From: CAXDRM01 sp963991775
Lineage (GTDB): Bacteria; Pseudomonadota; Alphaproteobacteria; Rickettsiales; JABIRX01
Direction of reading: 5' to 3'
Assembly (NCBI GenBank): GCA_963991775.1
Contig: CAXDRM010000001.1
Location: forward strand, 1 to 57,441
Length of the DNA: 57,441 bases
In this document: positions 1-8,346 of the stretch, piece after piece
Position numbering within the stretch: position 1 is the first letter of the stretch
Layout: each line of letters starts with the position of its first letter
Position numbers and translations under genes: made by a program
Notes under the pieces: generated by a model
Seen by the model: the letters and a program-made list of their open reading frames with translations, nothing else
Told to the model about the DNA's origin: nothing
The model's database searches: none

Positions 1-403
1 TAATAGTTTTGCAGATATTTTTAGGTACCTATTCTTTAGTACTGCACATAATATCACCATGAATCAATAAGTGGTTTATTTGTGATAGGTTTAGAATTTG
101 AGCATGTCAGAAATTAATGGAGCATGCTTGTATTTTTGATAATAATTATTAGATATTTCTAGAATCTAATAGTTTTGCAGATATTTTTAGGTACCTATTC
201 TTTAGTACTGCACATAATATCACCATGAATCAATAAGTGGTTTATTTGTGATAGGTTTAGAATTTAAGCATGTCAGAAATTAATGGAGCATGCTTGTATT
301 TTTGATGATAATTATTAGATATTCCTAGAATCTAATAGTTTTGTAGATATTTTTAGGTACCTATTCTTTAGTATTGCATCATAATATCGCCATGAATCAA
401 TAA
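1..403. repeat. 166-bp tandem repeat, about 2.4 copies
   Basis: Copies start at 1, 167 and 333, each beginning TAATAGTTTTG. The first two are nearly identical over all 166 bp, with about three substitutions. The third stops near 403, where the sequence passes into an inverted-repeat structure. Each unit contains the arm CATAATATCACCATGAATC, which also occurs inverted just before tRNA-Thr. There is no convincing ORF inside. The array may extend left beyond the window edge. The unit is far too long and uniform for a CRISPR. Confidence 0.9.
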
Positions 404-568
404 ATCGTGGATGCAGTACTAGGAGTTATACTTGCGAGCAGCGGAATGTACATAGGTACATGAGCACGCGCAGTAAGTGTAACGACGACGCTCGTTACAT
501 TAATAACATCGATAAGATGTTTTAATGTAATACTGCGCCGCGAGAATTAGATTCATGGTGATATTATG
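380..568. repeat. Composite inverted repeat abutting tRNA-Thr
   Basis: The left arm (380-420) and right arm (529-568) are inverted copies of about 40 bp; the outer 19 bases differ at one position. Inside is a second hairpin (495-530: TTACATTAA...TTAATGTAA with an AACATC/GATGTT extension). There is also a core near 437-494 with AGCGGAATGTAC, CGCAGTAA and CGACGACGCTCG. The core resembles one inside another inverted repeat at 35385-35523. The right arm ends on the first base of tRNA-Thr. It may be a MITE-like or palindromic insertion element. Confidence 0.75.
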
Positions 569-642
569 CCGCCATAGCTCAGAGGTAGAGCACTTCATTG
601 GTAATGAAGAGGTCGCAAGTTCAATTCTCGCTGGCGGCACCA
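568..642 (+). tRNA. tRNA-Thr (GGU anticodon)
   Basis: A full cloverleaf folds. The acceptor GCCGCCA pairs with TGGCGGC, followed by discriminator A and an encoded CCA. The D arm is AGCTC...GAGC. The anticodon stem CTTCA/TGAAG holds loop TTGGTAA with anticodon GGT at 600-602. The TΨC arm contains GTTCAATTC. It stands alone just after the inverted-repeat element and faces the 3' end of the convergent prepilin-like gene. Confidence 0.96.
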
Positions 643-655
643 GCTTTAAAAAATT

Positions 656-1534
656 TTAATTTATCCCCCATCTATCTCCCAAGTAAGTTTCAACTTGAGT
701 AATTTCTGAAGCATTAAGTATGCGTGAATAAACTAGGATTTCTGCTATTGGACCTTGCCAAAAATATGAACCACTATTAAATCTACCTATTTTTACTGTG
801 GCACTACCTGGATCATCAGGATTACCATCTCCAGAACCAACTAAACTATTATTTATATAATAATAATTATTTGGTGAATCACCATTATGATATTCTAACC
901 TATTAATTACTGCTACAGTAGAGGATTGCGTAGAAACACCTGATGACAAACTTCCTGTATGGAAACCTGCATAATATAGATTAGCGTTAGTTGTACCAAT
1001 ATATATAACATTTACACCTGGATCCCATTGTGTAAACATACCTCTAAAATTTGCTGTTCCTGTATTTACCCCAATCGCAAAAACTGTATAATCTTGGGTT
1101 ATTGAAAATTGAAAATTACTATCTAAAAAATCATTACTACCATCAAAATCTACAACGTTTAAACTATTTAATGTTGTACTATTGGTAATTGGTTGATTTG
1201 CTCCAGTTGCTTGTATAGCATGATTACCCCCACCAGATTTATCATTCCACTGACTTACCGCCCCAGCTGAATCGGTAATTGAATCTGCATCACTAGCATC
1301 TAACCAAAAAGCTAAACCGTTAGTTACTGGCAAAGCACCCTCTTCTATTTCTTCCTCGGCAATTTCTGGCTCACCAACTACCGCTTCCCAATCATTATCT
1401 GCCTGATTAAGAGCTACTAAATTTGAAGATTGACCGATCAGCTTTTTACCTGCTGAAAATACCACCACTATTAAAGATACTGCTATAATTACTACAGCTA
1501 GTTCTATTAGGCTAAAAGCTTTATTATGACTCAT
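656..1534 (-). CDS. Prepilin-like exported protein with LamG/concanavalin-like domain
   Basis: 292 aa. The N-terminus is a type IV prepilin signal: a short basic leader ending in Ala, then FSLIELAVVIIAVS with Glu at mature position 5 and one hydrophobic helix. This predicts cleavage and methylation by PilD-type peptidase. After a short acidic linker (about 55-68), residues 69-292 resemble a LamG/concanavalin-type beta-sandwich (GLAFWLDASDADS near its start, IAEILVYSR near its end). The block LVALNQADNDWE recurs in the 317-aa protein at 31465-32418. No other pilus genes lie nearby, so its assembly machinery must be elsewhere. Surface adhesin or pseudopilin is a plausible role; the ligand cannot be told. 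Confidence 0.8.
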   Translation of the reverse strand: MSHNKAFSLIELAVVIIAVSLIVVVFSAGKKLIGQSSNLVALNQADNDWEAVVGEPEIAEEEIEEGALPVTNGLAFWLDASDADSITDSAGAVSQWNDKSGGGNHAIQATGANQPITNSTTLNSLNVVDFDGSNDFLDSNFQFSITQDYTVFAIGVNTGTANFRGMFTQWDPGVNVIYIGTTNANLYYAGFHTGSLSSGVSTQSSTVAVINRLEYHNGDSPNNYYYINNSLVGSGDGNPDDPGSATVKIGRFNSGSYFWQGPIAEILVYSRILNASEITQVETYLGDRWGIN

Positions 1535-1641
1535 AAATTATCTTACTGGTATTTAGCATAAAAGCTTAGAAGAAATTTTCTGCTTTGCAATGGTTTTTTA
1601 ATATGCTTAACTAGCTAAAAATTAGTAAAAAATCTAATATA

Positions 1642-2208
1642 ATGCGCCTGCTAATTATCACCCTGCTCTACATATGCTGCCTTACTAAGCAAGCTCAAGC
1701 TAAAGATTATGAAATTGCTGAAGAGGTTTACCTTTCAGAAAAATTTTTTCATCCTGGCCTTGGTAATATCAGATTGAGTGCCGCTAAAACCAAATATCCT
1801 AATCACAATACTGAATATATCGCATTTTTCTTAATGGAGTTTGACGATATTATCAAAGCTTTACCACAAATTTGGTGGTCAGCAGAAAATTTTGTCAAAA
1901 TTACTAATTTTAAACTAATTGATTTAAATAAAGATCAGCAACATGATCTAGTCATTTCCGCAGCTTTTCGTACAGGCAGAAATCTTGATGAGTTTCAAGA
2001 CCAAATAGTAATATATTATGGTAATGGCACCCAATTTATTAGGAATTTCAAAATCGAACAAAAATTCTTAATTAATATGGCTAAAATTATGAATCATGTA
2101 AGCCCACCATATAAGCCAGGAGAGAAATTAGCTTACACTCCTGTTAGAATGGATTATATCTTACTAGCCCATAAGCACGCTCTGCGCGAATTAAATAAAG
2201 ATAAATGA
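1642..2208 (+). CDS. Exported protein of unknown function
   Basis: 188 aa. It begins with a clear Sec signal peptide (hydrophobic core LLIITLLYICC, processing likely after QAQA near residue 20). The mature part contains LIDLNKDQQHDLVIS near residues 92-106, which resembles a single FG-GAP/VCBS-type calcium-binding strand. I do not recognise a family. No clear ribosome-binding site precedes the ATG. It converges on the membrane coiled-coil gene with one base between the stop codons. Periplasmic or surface location is inferred. Confidence 0.65.
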   Translation: MRLLIITLLYICCLTKQAQAKDYEIAEEVYLSEKFFHPGLGNIRLSAAKTKYPNHNTEYIAFFLMEFDDIIKALPQIWWSAENFVKITNFKLIDLNKDQQHDLVISAAFRTGRNLDEFQDQIVIYYGNGTQFIRNFKIEQKFLINMAKIMNHVSPPYKPGEKLAYTPVRMDYILLAHKHALRELNKDK

Positions 2209-2209
2209 T

Positions 2210-2737
2210 TTAGAAAACTATTAGGCAAAGACCCATAATGTACAAGAATAATGCTAAAATTTCGAATTTAGCATTTTGCATATTTAACCTTGTAATTTGC
2301 TCGGTTAGCTCAGTAACCTGGAAATAAGTATCATCAATCTCTTCAGCGATTTCACGTTTTTTTTGATCACGTAATTCAATTAGATTTTCTGTAGTGATTT
2401 TTTCTTCTGCGCTAAAAGTTAAGATTGGCTCCAAGTAATTTTTAATTTGCTCTTGCGAGTTTTTAGATTTGGTACGGCGCCTATTAAGCTTAGCAATAGC
2501 CGCACGATCTTTATCATGTTCCAATATTAATAAAGCTGTATTGACCCTCTGTTCAAGCTTTTTGCTATTTTGCCATTTGCTCTCAATTAGGCGATTTAGA
2601 TTATCTTTATTATGTTCTAACTCACGCACAATTATGCTATTTTGCTCTACTACAAAATAAGAAATTAAAGGCGAGATTATAGTCGCCAACATACCTAAAA
2701 TTAGAAGCTTGGTACGAAATTGTTTTTTTAACGCCAT
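2210..2737 (-). CDS. Membrane-anchored coiled-coil protein, unknown
   Basis: 175 aa. There is one transmembrane helix near the N-terminus (about 11-29, LLILGMLATIISPLISYFVV) and another at the extreme C-terminus (about 158-175). Between them lies a long charged, probably coiled-coil segment rich in E, K, R, L and N. The shape suggests a helical hairpin anchored at both ends in the inner membrane. No family is recognised, and the neighbours (exported protein, MAPEG protein) give no functional hint. Confidence 0.6.
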   Translation of the reverse strand: MALKKQFRTKLLILGMLATIISPLISYFVVEQNSIIVRELEHNKDNLNRLIESKWQNSKKLEQRVNTALLILEHDKDRAAIAKLNRRRTKSKNSQEQIKNYLEPILTFSAEEKITTENLIELRDQKKREIAEEIDDTYFQVTELTEQITRLNMQNAKFEILALFLYIMGLCLIVF

Positions 2738-2852
2738 AACATTAATTCAAAATTATACATGGCTCACGCATAGCTGAGCAGATTGATATTTTTTTCTTGG
2801 AAAAAGATAGTGCTTCAGTTAGTCTTTGCAAGGAAAATTTTAAAGCTAATTT

Positions 2853-3245
2853 ATGTATTGGACAAGCTGTTATAGTAGTATTCTTGGGATACTATATTTA
2901 TTACTCTCTTTTAAAGTTATAAAAATCAGAAGAAGCAAGCAAGTTTCTCTTGGCAGCGGTAGCGACGAGCAACTAAAACAGGCAATTAGAGCACATGGTA
3001 ATTTTATCGAATATGTACCTTTTGCTCTTATTTTATTATTTTTAAGTGAGTTTAATGGTGCACCTGAATTTATCATTCATTTTGCAGGATTAGCCTTGCT
3101 TTTAGGTAGAATCATCCATGCACTCAGCTTCAATTTTTACCCCCCTAAAGGAAAATTACGTGTTTTAGGTATGGTGCTAACCTTTTCTAGTATCTTTTTT
3201 GGCGTAATAGCTAATATCACTATTTTATCATTAGGTTATTTATAA
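2853..3245 (+). CDS. MAPEG-family membrane protein
   Basis: 130 aa with about four transmembrane helices. The segment RAHGNFIEYVPFALILLFL (about 46-64) matches the MAPEG signature in which Arg, Asn and Glu shape the glutathione site of membrane-associated glutathione transferases; GRIIHALSF follows near 90. Bacterial members are usually about 130 aa, so this is full length. A role in glutathione-dependent detoxification is inferred from the family only. It ends 13 bp before the PstS-like gene and may be cotranscribed with it. Confidence 0.8.
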   Translation: MYWTSCYSSILGILYLLLSFKVIKIRRSKQVSLGSGSDEQLKQAIRAHGNFIEYVPFALILLFLSEFNGAPEFIIHFAGLALLLGRIIHALSFNFYPPKGKLRVLGMVLTFSSIFFGVIANITILSLGYL

Positions 3246-3258
3246 TTTCGAGGTTCAT

Positions 3259-4269
3259 ATGAAAAAAATCCTGCAACTAACTGCAATTTTATTAATTGTG
3301 GCTCAGCAAGCTCAGGCCAGAAGTTACTCTAAAGGAGCAGGTTCTTCGACAGTTTACCCTTTCATTACAGCCGCAGCAGAAAGCTTTGCTCGAGTTAGTG
3401 ATTATAGTGCCCCAATTATTGAAGCAACTGGCACTGGCGGTGGTTTTAAATTATTTTGTAGCGGAATTGGCGCAAAATACACTGATTTTTCCAATGCTTC
3501 ACGCCAAATCAAAGCTAGTGAAATAGAATTATGTAAAAAAGCCGGTATCACCAATATTATCGAAGTGCAAATTGGCTTTGATGGTATCGTTCTTGCCGAT
3601 AAATTAATTAATTCCGAAATTAAACTTAGTCTAAATGACATATTTTTAGCTTTAGCCAGAGACATTCCCCAAAATGGTCAATTAGTTACAAATAACTATA
3701 AATATTGGAGTGACATTAGAAGCGACCTACCTAAAAGAGAAATCATTATTTATGGACCACCACCAACTTCAGGTACTAGAGATGCTTTTGTTGAATTAGT
3801 AATGCAAAAAACTTGCGAAAATTTTTCTGAATATAAAACGGCATATCCTGATAAAAAAACTCGCAAAAAATATTGTTCTTTATTTAGAGAGGATGGTGTT
3901 TTCATCGAAGCAGGTGAAAATGACAATATCATCGTCAATAAGTTAGTATTGAATGATGCCGCTCTCGGTATTTTTGGCTACAGCTTTTTAGAACAAAACT
4001 CTGATAAGGTGAAAGGCTTATCAATTAATAATGTTTATCCAAGCTTTGATAATATTGCAGCACAAAGCTATCCGGTAGCAAGATCATTATTTATATATGT
4101 TAAGCAAGCTCATCTTAAGCTGATCCCTAGCTTAAAACCATTCATCACCGAATTAATCAGCGAAGATTCTTTAGGTGAAGATGGTTATCTAACCTTTAAA
4201 GGCTTAATCCCTTTACGTGAAGAGCAAAGAACAGCTATGCAGCAGCAAGTTAGTGCTCAGCTTAACTAA
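3259..4269 (+). CDS. PstS-like periplasmic phosphate-binding protein
   Basis: 336 aa. The signal peptide (about 1-20, ending AQA) is followed by KGAGSSTVYPF and EATGTGGGFKLFCSG, the phosphate-loop motifs of PstS-type solute-binding proteins. GPPPTSGTRDAF (about 170-181) is the second conserved phosphate-contacting loop. The start has a good ribosome-binding site (GAGG, about 7 nt upstream). The permease and ATPase genes pstC, pstA and pstB are absent here; the next gene is an anion porin. Phosphate capture is likely, but the binding protein must use a transporter encoded elsewhere or act independently. Confidence 0.85.
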   Translation: MKKILQLTAILLIVAQQAQARSYSKGAGSSTVYPFITAAAESFARVSDYSAPIIEATGTGGGFKLFCSGIGAKYTDFSNASRQIKASEIELCKKAGITNIIEVQIGFDGIVLADKLINSEIKLSLNDIFLALARDIPQNGQLVTNNYKYWSDIRSDLPKREIIIYGPPPTSGTRDAFVELVMQKTCENFSEYKTAYPDKKTRKKYCSLFREDGVFIEAGENDNIIVNKLVLNDAALGIFGYSFLEQNSDKVKGLSINNVYPSFDNIAAQSYPVARSLFIYVKQAHLKLIPSLKPFITELISEDSLGEDGYLTFKGLIPLREEQRTAMQQQVSAQLN

Positions 4270-4295
4270 ATAACCCACAAAACCACAATCAAACC

Positions 4296-5537
4296 ATGAA
4301 ATCAGTTAAAAATCTTACCTTAATTTTTGCTTTATTATGTAGCAATGCCAGCTTTGCTGAAAATATTTCAGATGCTGAATTTGACGCGCTGCGCAAACGC
4401 ACCCAAAAATTAGAACAAGAACTCAACCAACTTAAAAAGCAAATTGCCAGTGGCAAACATAGACAAGCTAAAAAAAAGCAACATAAATATGATGATTTAC
4501 CTAAAATATCTGCCTATTTCGCTTTTGATAAAACCTTCTATTCTAATGACTCTGGTAATCGACCACATAATTCGGAATTACGTTTTGGACGTATCACTTT
4601 AAAGCATACTATAAAACATGAGCATATGCCTGATTTAAAAGTAAAGGTGGGTGCTGATTTTGCAAGAGGAGATGCTACAATCTATGATGCTTTTATTACT
4701 TTGCCAGTAAATGCTAGCAATCAAATCTCTTTAGGTCATATGCGTGAACCTTTTTCTTTAAATCTACTTTCTTCTCGCGTAAATGATCTCTTTGTAGATC
4801 GCCCAGCTGCAGTTAAAATGTCACCAGCGCGTAATATTGGTATTAGATATGATCATATTAAAAAAAATTACTATGCTAGCATAGGTGCTTTTGGTGATGG
4901 TGTTGATGATCAACAAGATGCTGACGAAACCTTCTCTTACGGAGCTCGCTTTGTTTTTAACCCAGACTTATTTGATAAGATCAAAACTCACCTTGGCTAT
5001 GCTTACCGCTCATCAAATCCCACTGGCGATAGTGTTTCTTACGTAGCTAGTGAGGCCGATATTGCAGCCGGCGAAAATGATCTAGAAACTGGCAATATCA
5101 ATGATGTAAATACTATCAGACAAGATGGTATAGAATTAGCCTTTGTTAATCCTCGCTTCTCTATGAGCTCAGAATATTTTATCACAGAATTAAGCAGAGA
5201 TAATGCTAGCAAAATCGAATTATATGGTACTTATGTGCAATTTCGCGTTGGTCTCAATAAAAAACTTTTAAATTATAATCAGCAAAAACGTACCATCGAT
5301 CTAGCTAAAGATAGCTATAATGTTTTTGAATTAGGCTATCGCTATTCTTATGTTGATTTTAATCATGGTGATTTACGTTCTGGAAATTATGAAAGCCATT
5401 CTTTTGGTTTAAATTATATATATAGCCATAATCTACGCTTCCTATCTAGCTACATTAACATTGAAACCGATGAAAACTCGGTTTATGGTAAAAACTCTCC
5501 TGAAATAGTGGCTTTCCGTGCACAATTTTTATTTTAA
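4296..5537 (+). CDS. OprO/OprP-type phosphate-selective porin
   Basis: 413 aa. Signal peptide (1-21, ending FAE), then a short coiled-coil (about 26-55, LRKRTQKLEQELNQLKKQ), then a beta-barrel ending in Phe with alternating aromatic strands. GHMREPFSLN and RNIGIRYDH are typical of the porin O/P family of trimeric outer-membrane anion channels. It follows the PstS-like gene by 26 bp, consistent with a phosphate or oxyanion uptake unit: porin in the outer membrane, binding protein in the periplasm. Substrate choice is not proved by sequence. Confidence 0.85.
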   Translation: MKSVKNLTLIFALLCSNASFAENISDAEFDALRKRTQKLEQELNQLKKQIASGKHRQAKKKQHKYDDLPKISAYFAFDKTFYSNDSGNRPHNSELRFGRITLKHTIKHEHMPDLKVKVGADFARGDATIYDAFITLPVNASNQISLGHMREPFSLNLLSSRVNDLFVDRPAAVKMSPARNIGIRYDHIKKNYYASIGAFGDGVDDQQDADETFSYGARFVFNPDLFDKIKTHLGYAYRSSNPTGDSVSYVASEADIAAGENDLETGNINDVNTIRQDGIELAFVNPRFSMSSEYFITELSRDNASKIELYGTYVQFRVGLNKKLLNYNQQKRTIDLAKDSYNVFELGYRYSYVDFNHGDLRSGNYESHSFGLNYIYSHNLRFLSSYINIETDENSVYGKNSPEIVAFRAQFLF

Positions 5538-5545
5538 GAGCATTT

Positions 5546-6451
5546 ATGGAAATATACTTACCTATTGCCGATATACCACTTAATGTATTTTTCTTGCTCT
5601 TTGCAGGCTTCTTTGCTGGTATACTTTCAGGTCTTTTTGGTATTGGTGGCGGCTTTATTATGACACCAATGCTAATCTTTATGGGTGTTAGCCCTGCTAT
5701 AGCCGTAGCCTCTTCAGCTAATCAGATTGTTGCCTCTTCTTATTCTGGCTTTGCAGCTCATGCAAGACGTAATAATGTAGATTTTAAAATGGGCAATGTC
5801 TTAATGCTGGGCGGCTTTATTGGCTCTACCCTCGGCGTATGGATTTTTAGTACCTTGCAAAATTTTGGGCAGCTTGATTTAGTAATTTCTTTATCTTACA
5901 TCATTATTTTAGGCACAATTGGTACTTCAATGGCTTATGAAAGCTTTCGTGCGATTTTTAAAATTAAAAGCAAAGTAAAAAAGATTTCTAAAAAAGACCA
6001 ATTTTTTAAGAAGCTACCTTTTAAAGTAAAATTTCCTAAATCAGAATTAGAAGTAAGTATTTTAGTACCAATTTTAGTCAGTATTGGAGCAGGCATATTA
6101 GTATCAATTATGGGTATTGGCGGAGGATTTTTAATGATCCCTGCTATGATTTATATTTTAGGCATGCCCACTGCAGTAGTAGTAGGAACCTCACTTTACC
6201 AAGTTATTTTTGTCACAAGCAATGTAACTTTTTTACATGCTTATACTACACAATCAGTTGATATTGTCTTAGCGGGTATTTTACTAGCCAGCTCGGTAAT
6301 AGGTGCGCAATTTGGGACAAAATATGGTACTTTAGTTCCTGCAGAAAAATTACGTGCTGTGCTAGCTTTAATGGTCCTTGCAATGGTTATTAAATTAATT
6401 TTGGGCTTTGTGATTGCTCCTGATAATCCTTTTCAGGTAATTGCCCAATGA
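5546..6451 (+). CDS. TSUP-family (TauE/SafE) membrane transporter
   Basis: 301 aa, about eight transmembrane helices. It shows the two-fold internal repeat of the family: GLFGIGGGFIMTPML (about 30-44) and SIMGIGGGFLMIPAM (about 190-204). A basic cytoplasmic loop (about 138-168) separates the halves. TSUP proteins export sulfite, sulfoacetate or related organosulfur anions, or import others; the substrate is not evident. Its stop overlaps the next start (ATGA), indicating translational coupling with the TIGR02186 protein, a pairing common in alphaproteobacteria. Confidence 0.9.
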   Translation: MEIYLPIADIPLNVFFLLFAGFFAGILSGLFGIGGGFIMTPMLIFMGVSPAIAVASSANQIVASSYSGFAAHARRNNVDFKMGNVLMLGGFIGSTLGVWIFSTLQNFGQLDLVISLSYIIILGTIGTSMAYESFRAIFKIKSKVKKISKKDQFFKKLPFKVKFPKSELEVSILVPILVSIGAGILVSIMGIGGGFLMIPAMIYILGMPTAVVVGTSLYQVIFVTSNVTFLHAYTTQSVDIVLAGILLASSVIGAQFGTKYGTLVPAEKLRAVLALMVLAMVIKLILGFVIAPDNPFQVIAQ

Positions 6452-7185
6452 TAAAAAAACTACTCTTACTAATAATTTGTTTAAATTTATTTACTAATCA
6501 GCTGCAAGCTAAACCTATTATTGCAGATGTAAGTAGCAATGAAATTTTGATTGATACTAGCTTTACTGGACAAAAATTATTTTTGTTTGGAGCGCGTAAT
6601 GTTGCGGGTGATATTGTTATTGTAGTAAGAGGACCTAAAAATAATTATATTGTGCGTAAAAAAGAAGAATTCTTTGGCGTTTGGCTTAATCGCAAACAAA
6701 TGAAATTCTCAGATATTTATGGCTTCTATGCAATTTATAGCTCTGCAGATCCTGATAAACTTAGTAATCCTGAATTACTGAGAAATTTAAATTTAGGCTT
6801 TAATAATCTACCGCTTAGCTATAAAGGCGAAGCTCACTTAGAAGATATAGAACTTTTTAAAGGCGCTATATTAGAGAAACATCTTTCTGATGCGCTTTAT
6901 CTAGAAAATTATCAAGAAATAGAATTAATGGGTGATACTTTATTTAAAACCCATCTTAACTTTACTAAAAAAATTCCGCATGGTTCATATAATATCGAGC
7001 TTTATTTAATCAGAGATAATAATTTAATCGCTACTGAAACCATACCTATTCAAGTAAGAACTACTGGCTTTGAATCTTTTGTGCATCATGCTGCACATCA
7101 GCATAAAATACTTTATGGTATTTTTTGTGTTTTAGCAGCGTTGATGGCTGGTTGGGTTGCTAGTCGTATTTTCTGGAAAGTCTAA
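6448..7185 (+). CDS. TIGR02186-family envelope protein
   Basis: 245 aa. Signal peptide (about 1-21, ending LQA), a beta-rich periplasmic body containing LFGARNVAGDIVIVVRGP (about 47-64), and one C-terminal transmembrane helix (about 222-240). This matches the conserved alphaproteobacterial family found beside TSUP permeases, presumably an accessory subunit. It overlaps the permease by four bases. The exact function is unknown in the family. Confidence 0.85.
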   Translation: MIKKLLLLIICLNLFTNQLQAKPIIADVSSNEILIDTSFTGQKLFLFGARNVAGDIVIVVRGPKNNYIVRKKEEFFGVWLNRKQMKFSDIYGFYAIYSSADPDKLSNPELLRNLNLGFNNLPLSYKGEAHLEDIELFKGAILEKHLSDALYLENYQEIELMGDTLFKTHLNFTKKIPHGSYNIELYLIRDNNLIATETIPIQVRTTGFESFVHHAAHQHKILYGIFCVLAALMAGWVASRIFWKV

Positions 7186-7321
7186 TCAAAAGCTCTATTT
7201 TGGGCTCTTTCTAAAACAATTTAGCTGCACTAAATATGTTTTAGCAGAGTAGCTTCGTATATATTTTTATCTTTCAGTTACGTAATTACACATACGCGCC
7301 TTCAGCTAAAAATATACACTC

Positions 7322-7431
7322 AACTAAAATATCGCCAAACTAGAGCTTTTGATTACATAACTACAAGTATTACATTGCTAAATTTAATTAACTAAAATAG
7401 CTCCAAACTAGAGCTTTTAATTACATTACTA
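7322..7431. repeat. Direct repeat, two 42-bp copies
   Basis: Copies at 7322-7363 and 7390-7431 differ at about four of 42 positions. They share CCAAACTAGAGCTTTT followed by an ATTACAT block, and are separated by 26 bp. TAATCAAAAGCTCTA at 7183-7197 is an exact inverted copy of 15 core bases, so the block may fold on itself in RNA. Confidence 0.75.
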
Positions 7432-7483
7432 TACAAACAGCCAAGAGCAAGTCACATCTTTATTTGTAGTCAAAGAGACTGTT

Positions 7484-7574
7484 TGAGTTTGGCTATGCAT
7501 TTGCGTATCAGGAGCATTTATGAAAAATCTTTTTGTTTTTCATAAAGCGCAAGCAAATCAGAGCTAAACTCCAA
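7484..7574. repeat. Palindromic repeat element, copy 1
   Basis: This 91-nt near-continuous hairpin has outer arms 7484-7505 and 7548-7574 (TTGAGTTTGGCTATGCATTTG against its inverted copy). Its perfect inner stem pairs 7518-7527 (TTATGAAAAA) with 7536-7545. The stretch 7484-7524 is about 80% identical to 17340-17380, and its CATTTGCGTATCA motif recurs near 35365. Confidence 0.75.
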
Positions 7575-7611
7575 TAGTCAATAAAATCAGAATTTTATTG
7601 GTAAAAACCTT

Positions 7612-7639
7612 TTGACATCTAACCTGTCATCTATATTAT
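7612..7639 (+). promoter_or_regulatory. Sigma-70-type promoter of rplU-rpmA
   Basis: TTGACA (7612-7617) is a perfect -35 hexamer; a 16-nt spacer leads to TATTAT (7634-7639). An overlapping TTATAT at 7636-7641 would give an 18-nt spacer. Transcription would begin near 7646, about 18 nt before rplU. Confidence 0.65.
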
Positions 7640-7663
7640 ATTGCTTCTTTTTAGATTAGAAAA

Positions 7664-7978
7664 ATGTTTGCAATCATCGAAAATAACGGAAAACAATTTA
7701 AAGTTACTAAAGATTCTCAAATCAGAATCGACCTAACTGAAGATAAAAAAGGCGCTAAAATCTCTTTTGACAAAGTGCTACTTACTTCAGATGGTAAAAA
7801 AGTAAATGTTGGTACTCCAGAAGTTAAAGGCGCATCAGTAAGCGCTGAAGTTATTGAACATATTAAAGATAAAAAAGTTATCGTGTTCAAAAAGAAAAGA
7901 AGACATAATTACCGTAGAAAACACGGTCACAGACAAGATTACACTGTAGTTAAGATTAAAGAAATTAAAATTGCATAG
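7664..7978 (+). CDS. rplU: 50S ribosomal protein L21
   Basis: 104 aa, the normal bacterial L21 length. It begins MFAIIENNGKQFKV and has the basic 23S-rRNA-binding tail VFKKKRRHNYRRKHGHRQ (about 73-90). It is followed after 7 bp by rpmA, the universal rplU-rpmA order. It has its own strong promoter about 30 bp upstream. Confidence 0.98.
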   Translation: MFAIIENNGKQFKVTKDSQIRIDLTEDKKGAKISFDKVLLTSDGKKVNVGTPEVKGASVSAEVIEHIKDKKVIVFKKKRRHNYRRKHGHRQDYTVVKIKEIKIA

Positions 7979-7985
7979 GTAGAAA

Positions 7986-8240
7986 ATGGCTCATAAAAAA
8001 TCAGGTGGTAGTTCAAGAAACGGTAGAGACTCGGCCGGTAGAAGACTGGGAGTCAAACTTTATGCCGGACAAAAAATCAAAGCAGGCCAAATCATTATCA
8101 GACAAAGAGGCACCAAATATTATCCTGGTGAAAATGTAGGTATCGGTAAAGACCATACTCTTTATGCACTCAGCAATGGTATAGTAGCTTTCAAAAAAAC
8201 TAAAGCCCGTACTTTCGCTTTAGTACAAGCTTCTGCTTAA
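7986..8240 (+). CDS. rpmA: 50S ribosomal protein L27
   Basis: 84 aa. The N-terminus MAHKKSGGSSRNGRDS is the conserved L27 tail that reaches the peptidyl-transferase centre, with no cleavable Firmicute-style extension. It is cotranscribed with rplU. The GTPase gene obg, which often follows, is not present here. A weak stem (about 8270-8292) followed by T-rich sequence may end the operon. Confidence 0.98.
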   Translation: MAHKKSGGSSRNGRDSAGRRLGVKLYAGQKIKAGQIIIRQRGTKYYPGENVGIGKDHTLYALSNGIVAFKKTKARTFALVQASA

Positions 8241-8346
8241 ACTTAATTATCTGTCAAAATTCACATTATCTCCACTCTACTTTAAGCAAAGTGGAAATTT
8301 ATTCTTTTTAATGTTACAATCAATGTAACTATTAAAGAGATAATAT

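Larger units (their letters stand above)
7186..7663. other. 478-bp gene-free spacer with repeats and the rplU promoter
   Basis: No ORF with coding character was found. It holds an imperfect direct repeat (7322-7363 and 7390-7431), a large palindrome (7484-7574) and the promoter of rplU at the right end. A 15-base inverted copy of the direct-repeat core overlaps the end of the preceding gene (7183-7197). Confidence 0.7.

Noticed and set aside
1..403. Possible CRISPR array
   Set aside because: Units are 166 bp and almost identical throughout, with no short repeats separated by unique spacers and no cas genes.
568..642. Integration (att) site at tRNA-Thr
   Set aside because: The repeat abuts the 5' end, whereas integrases normally use the 3' half; no integrase gene or duplicated tRNA end is present.
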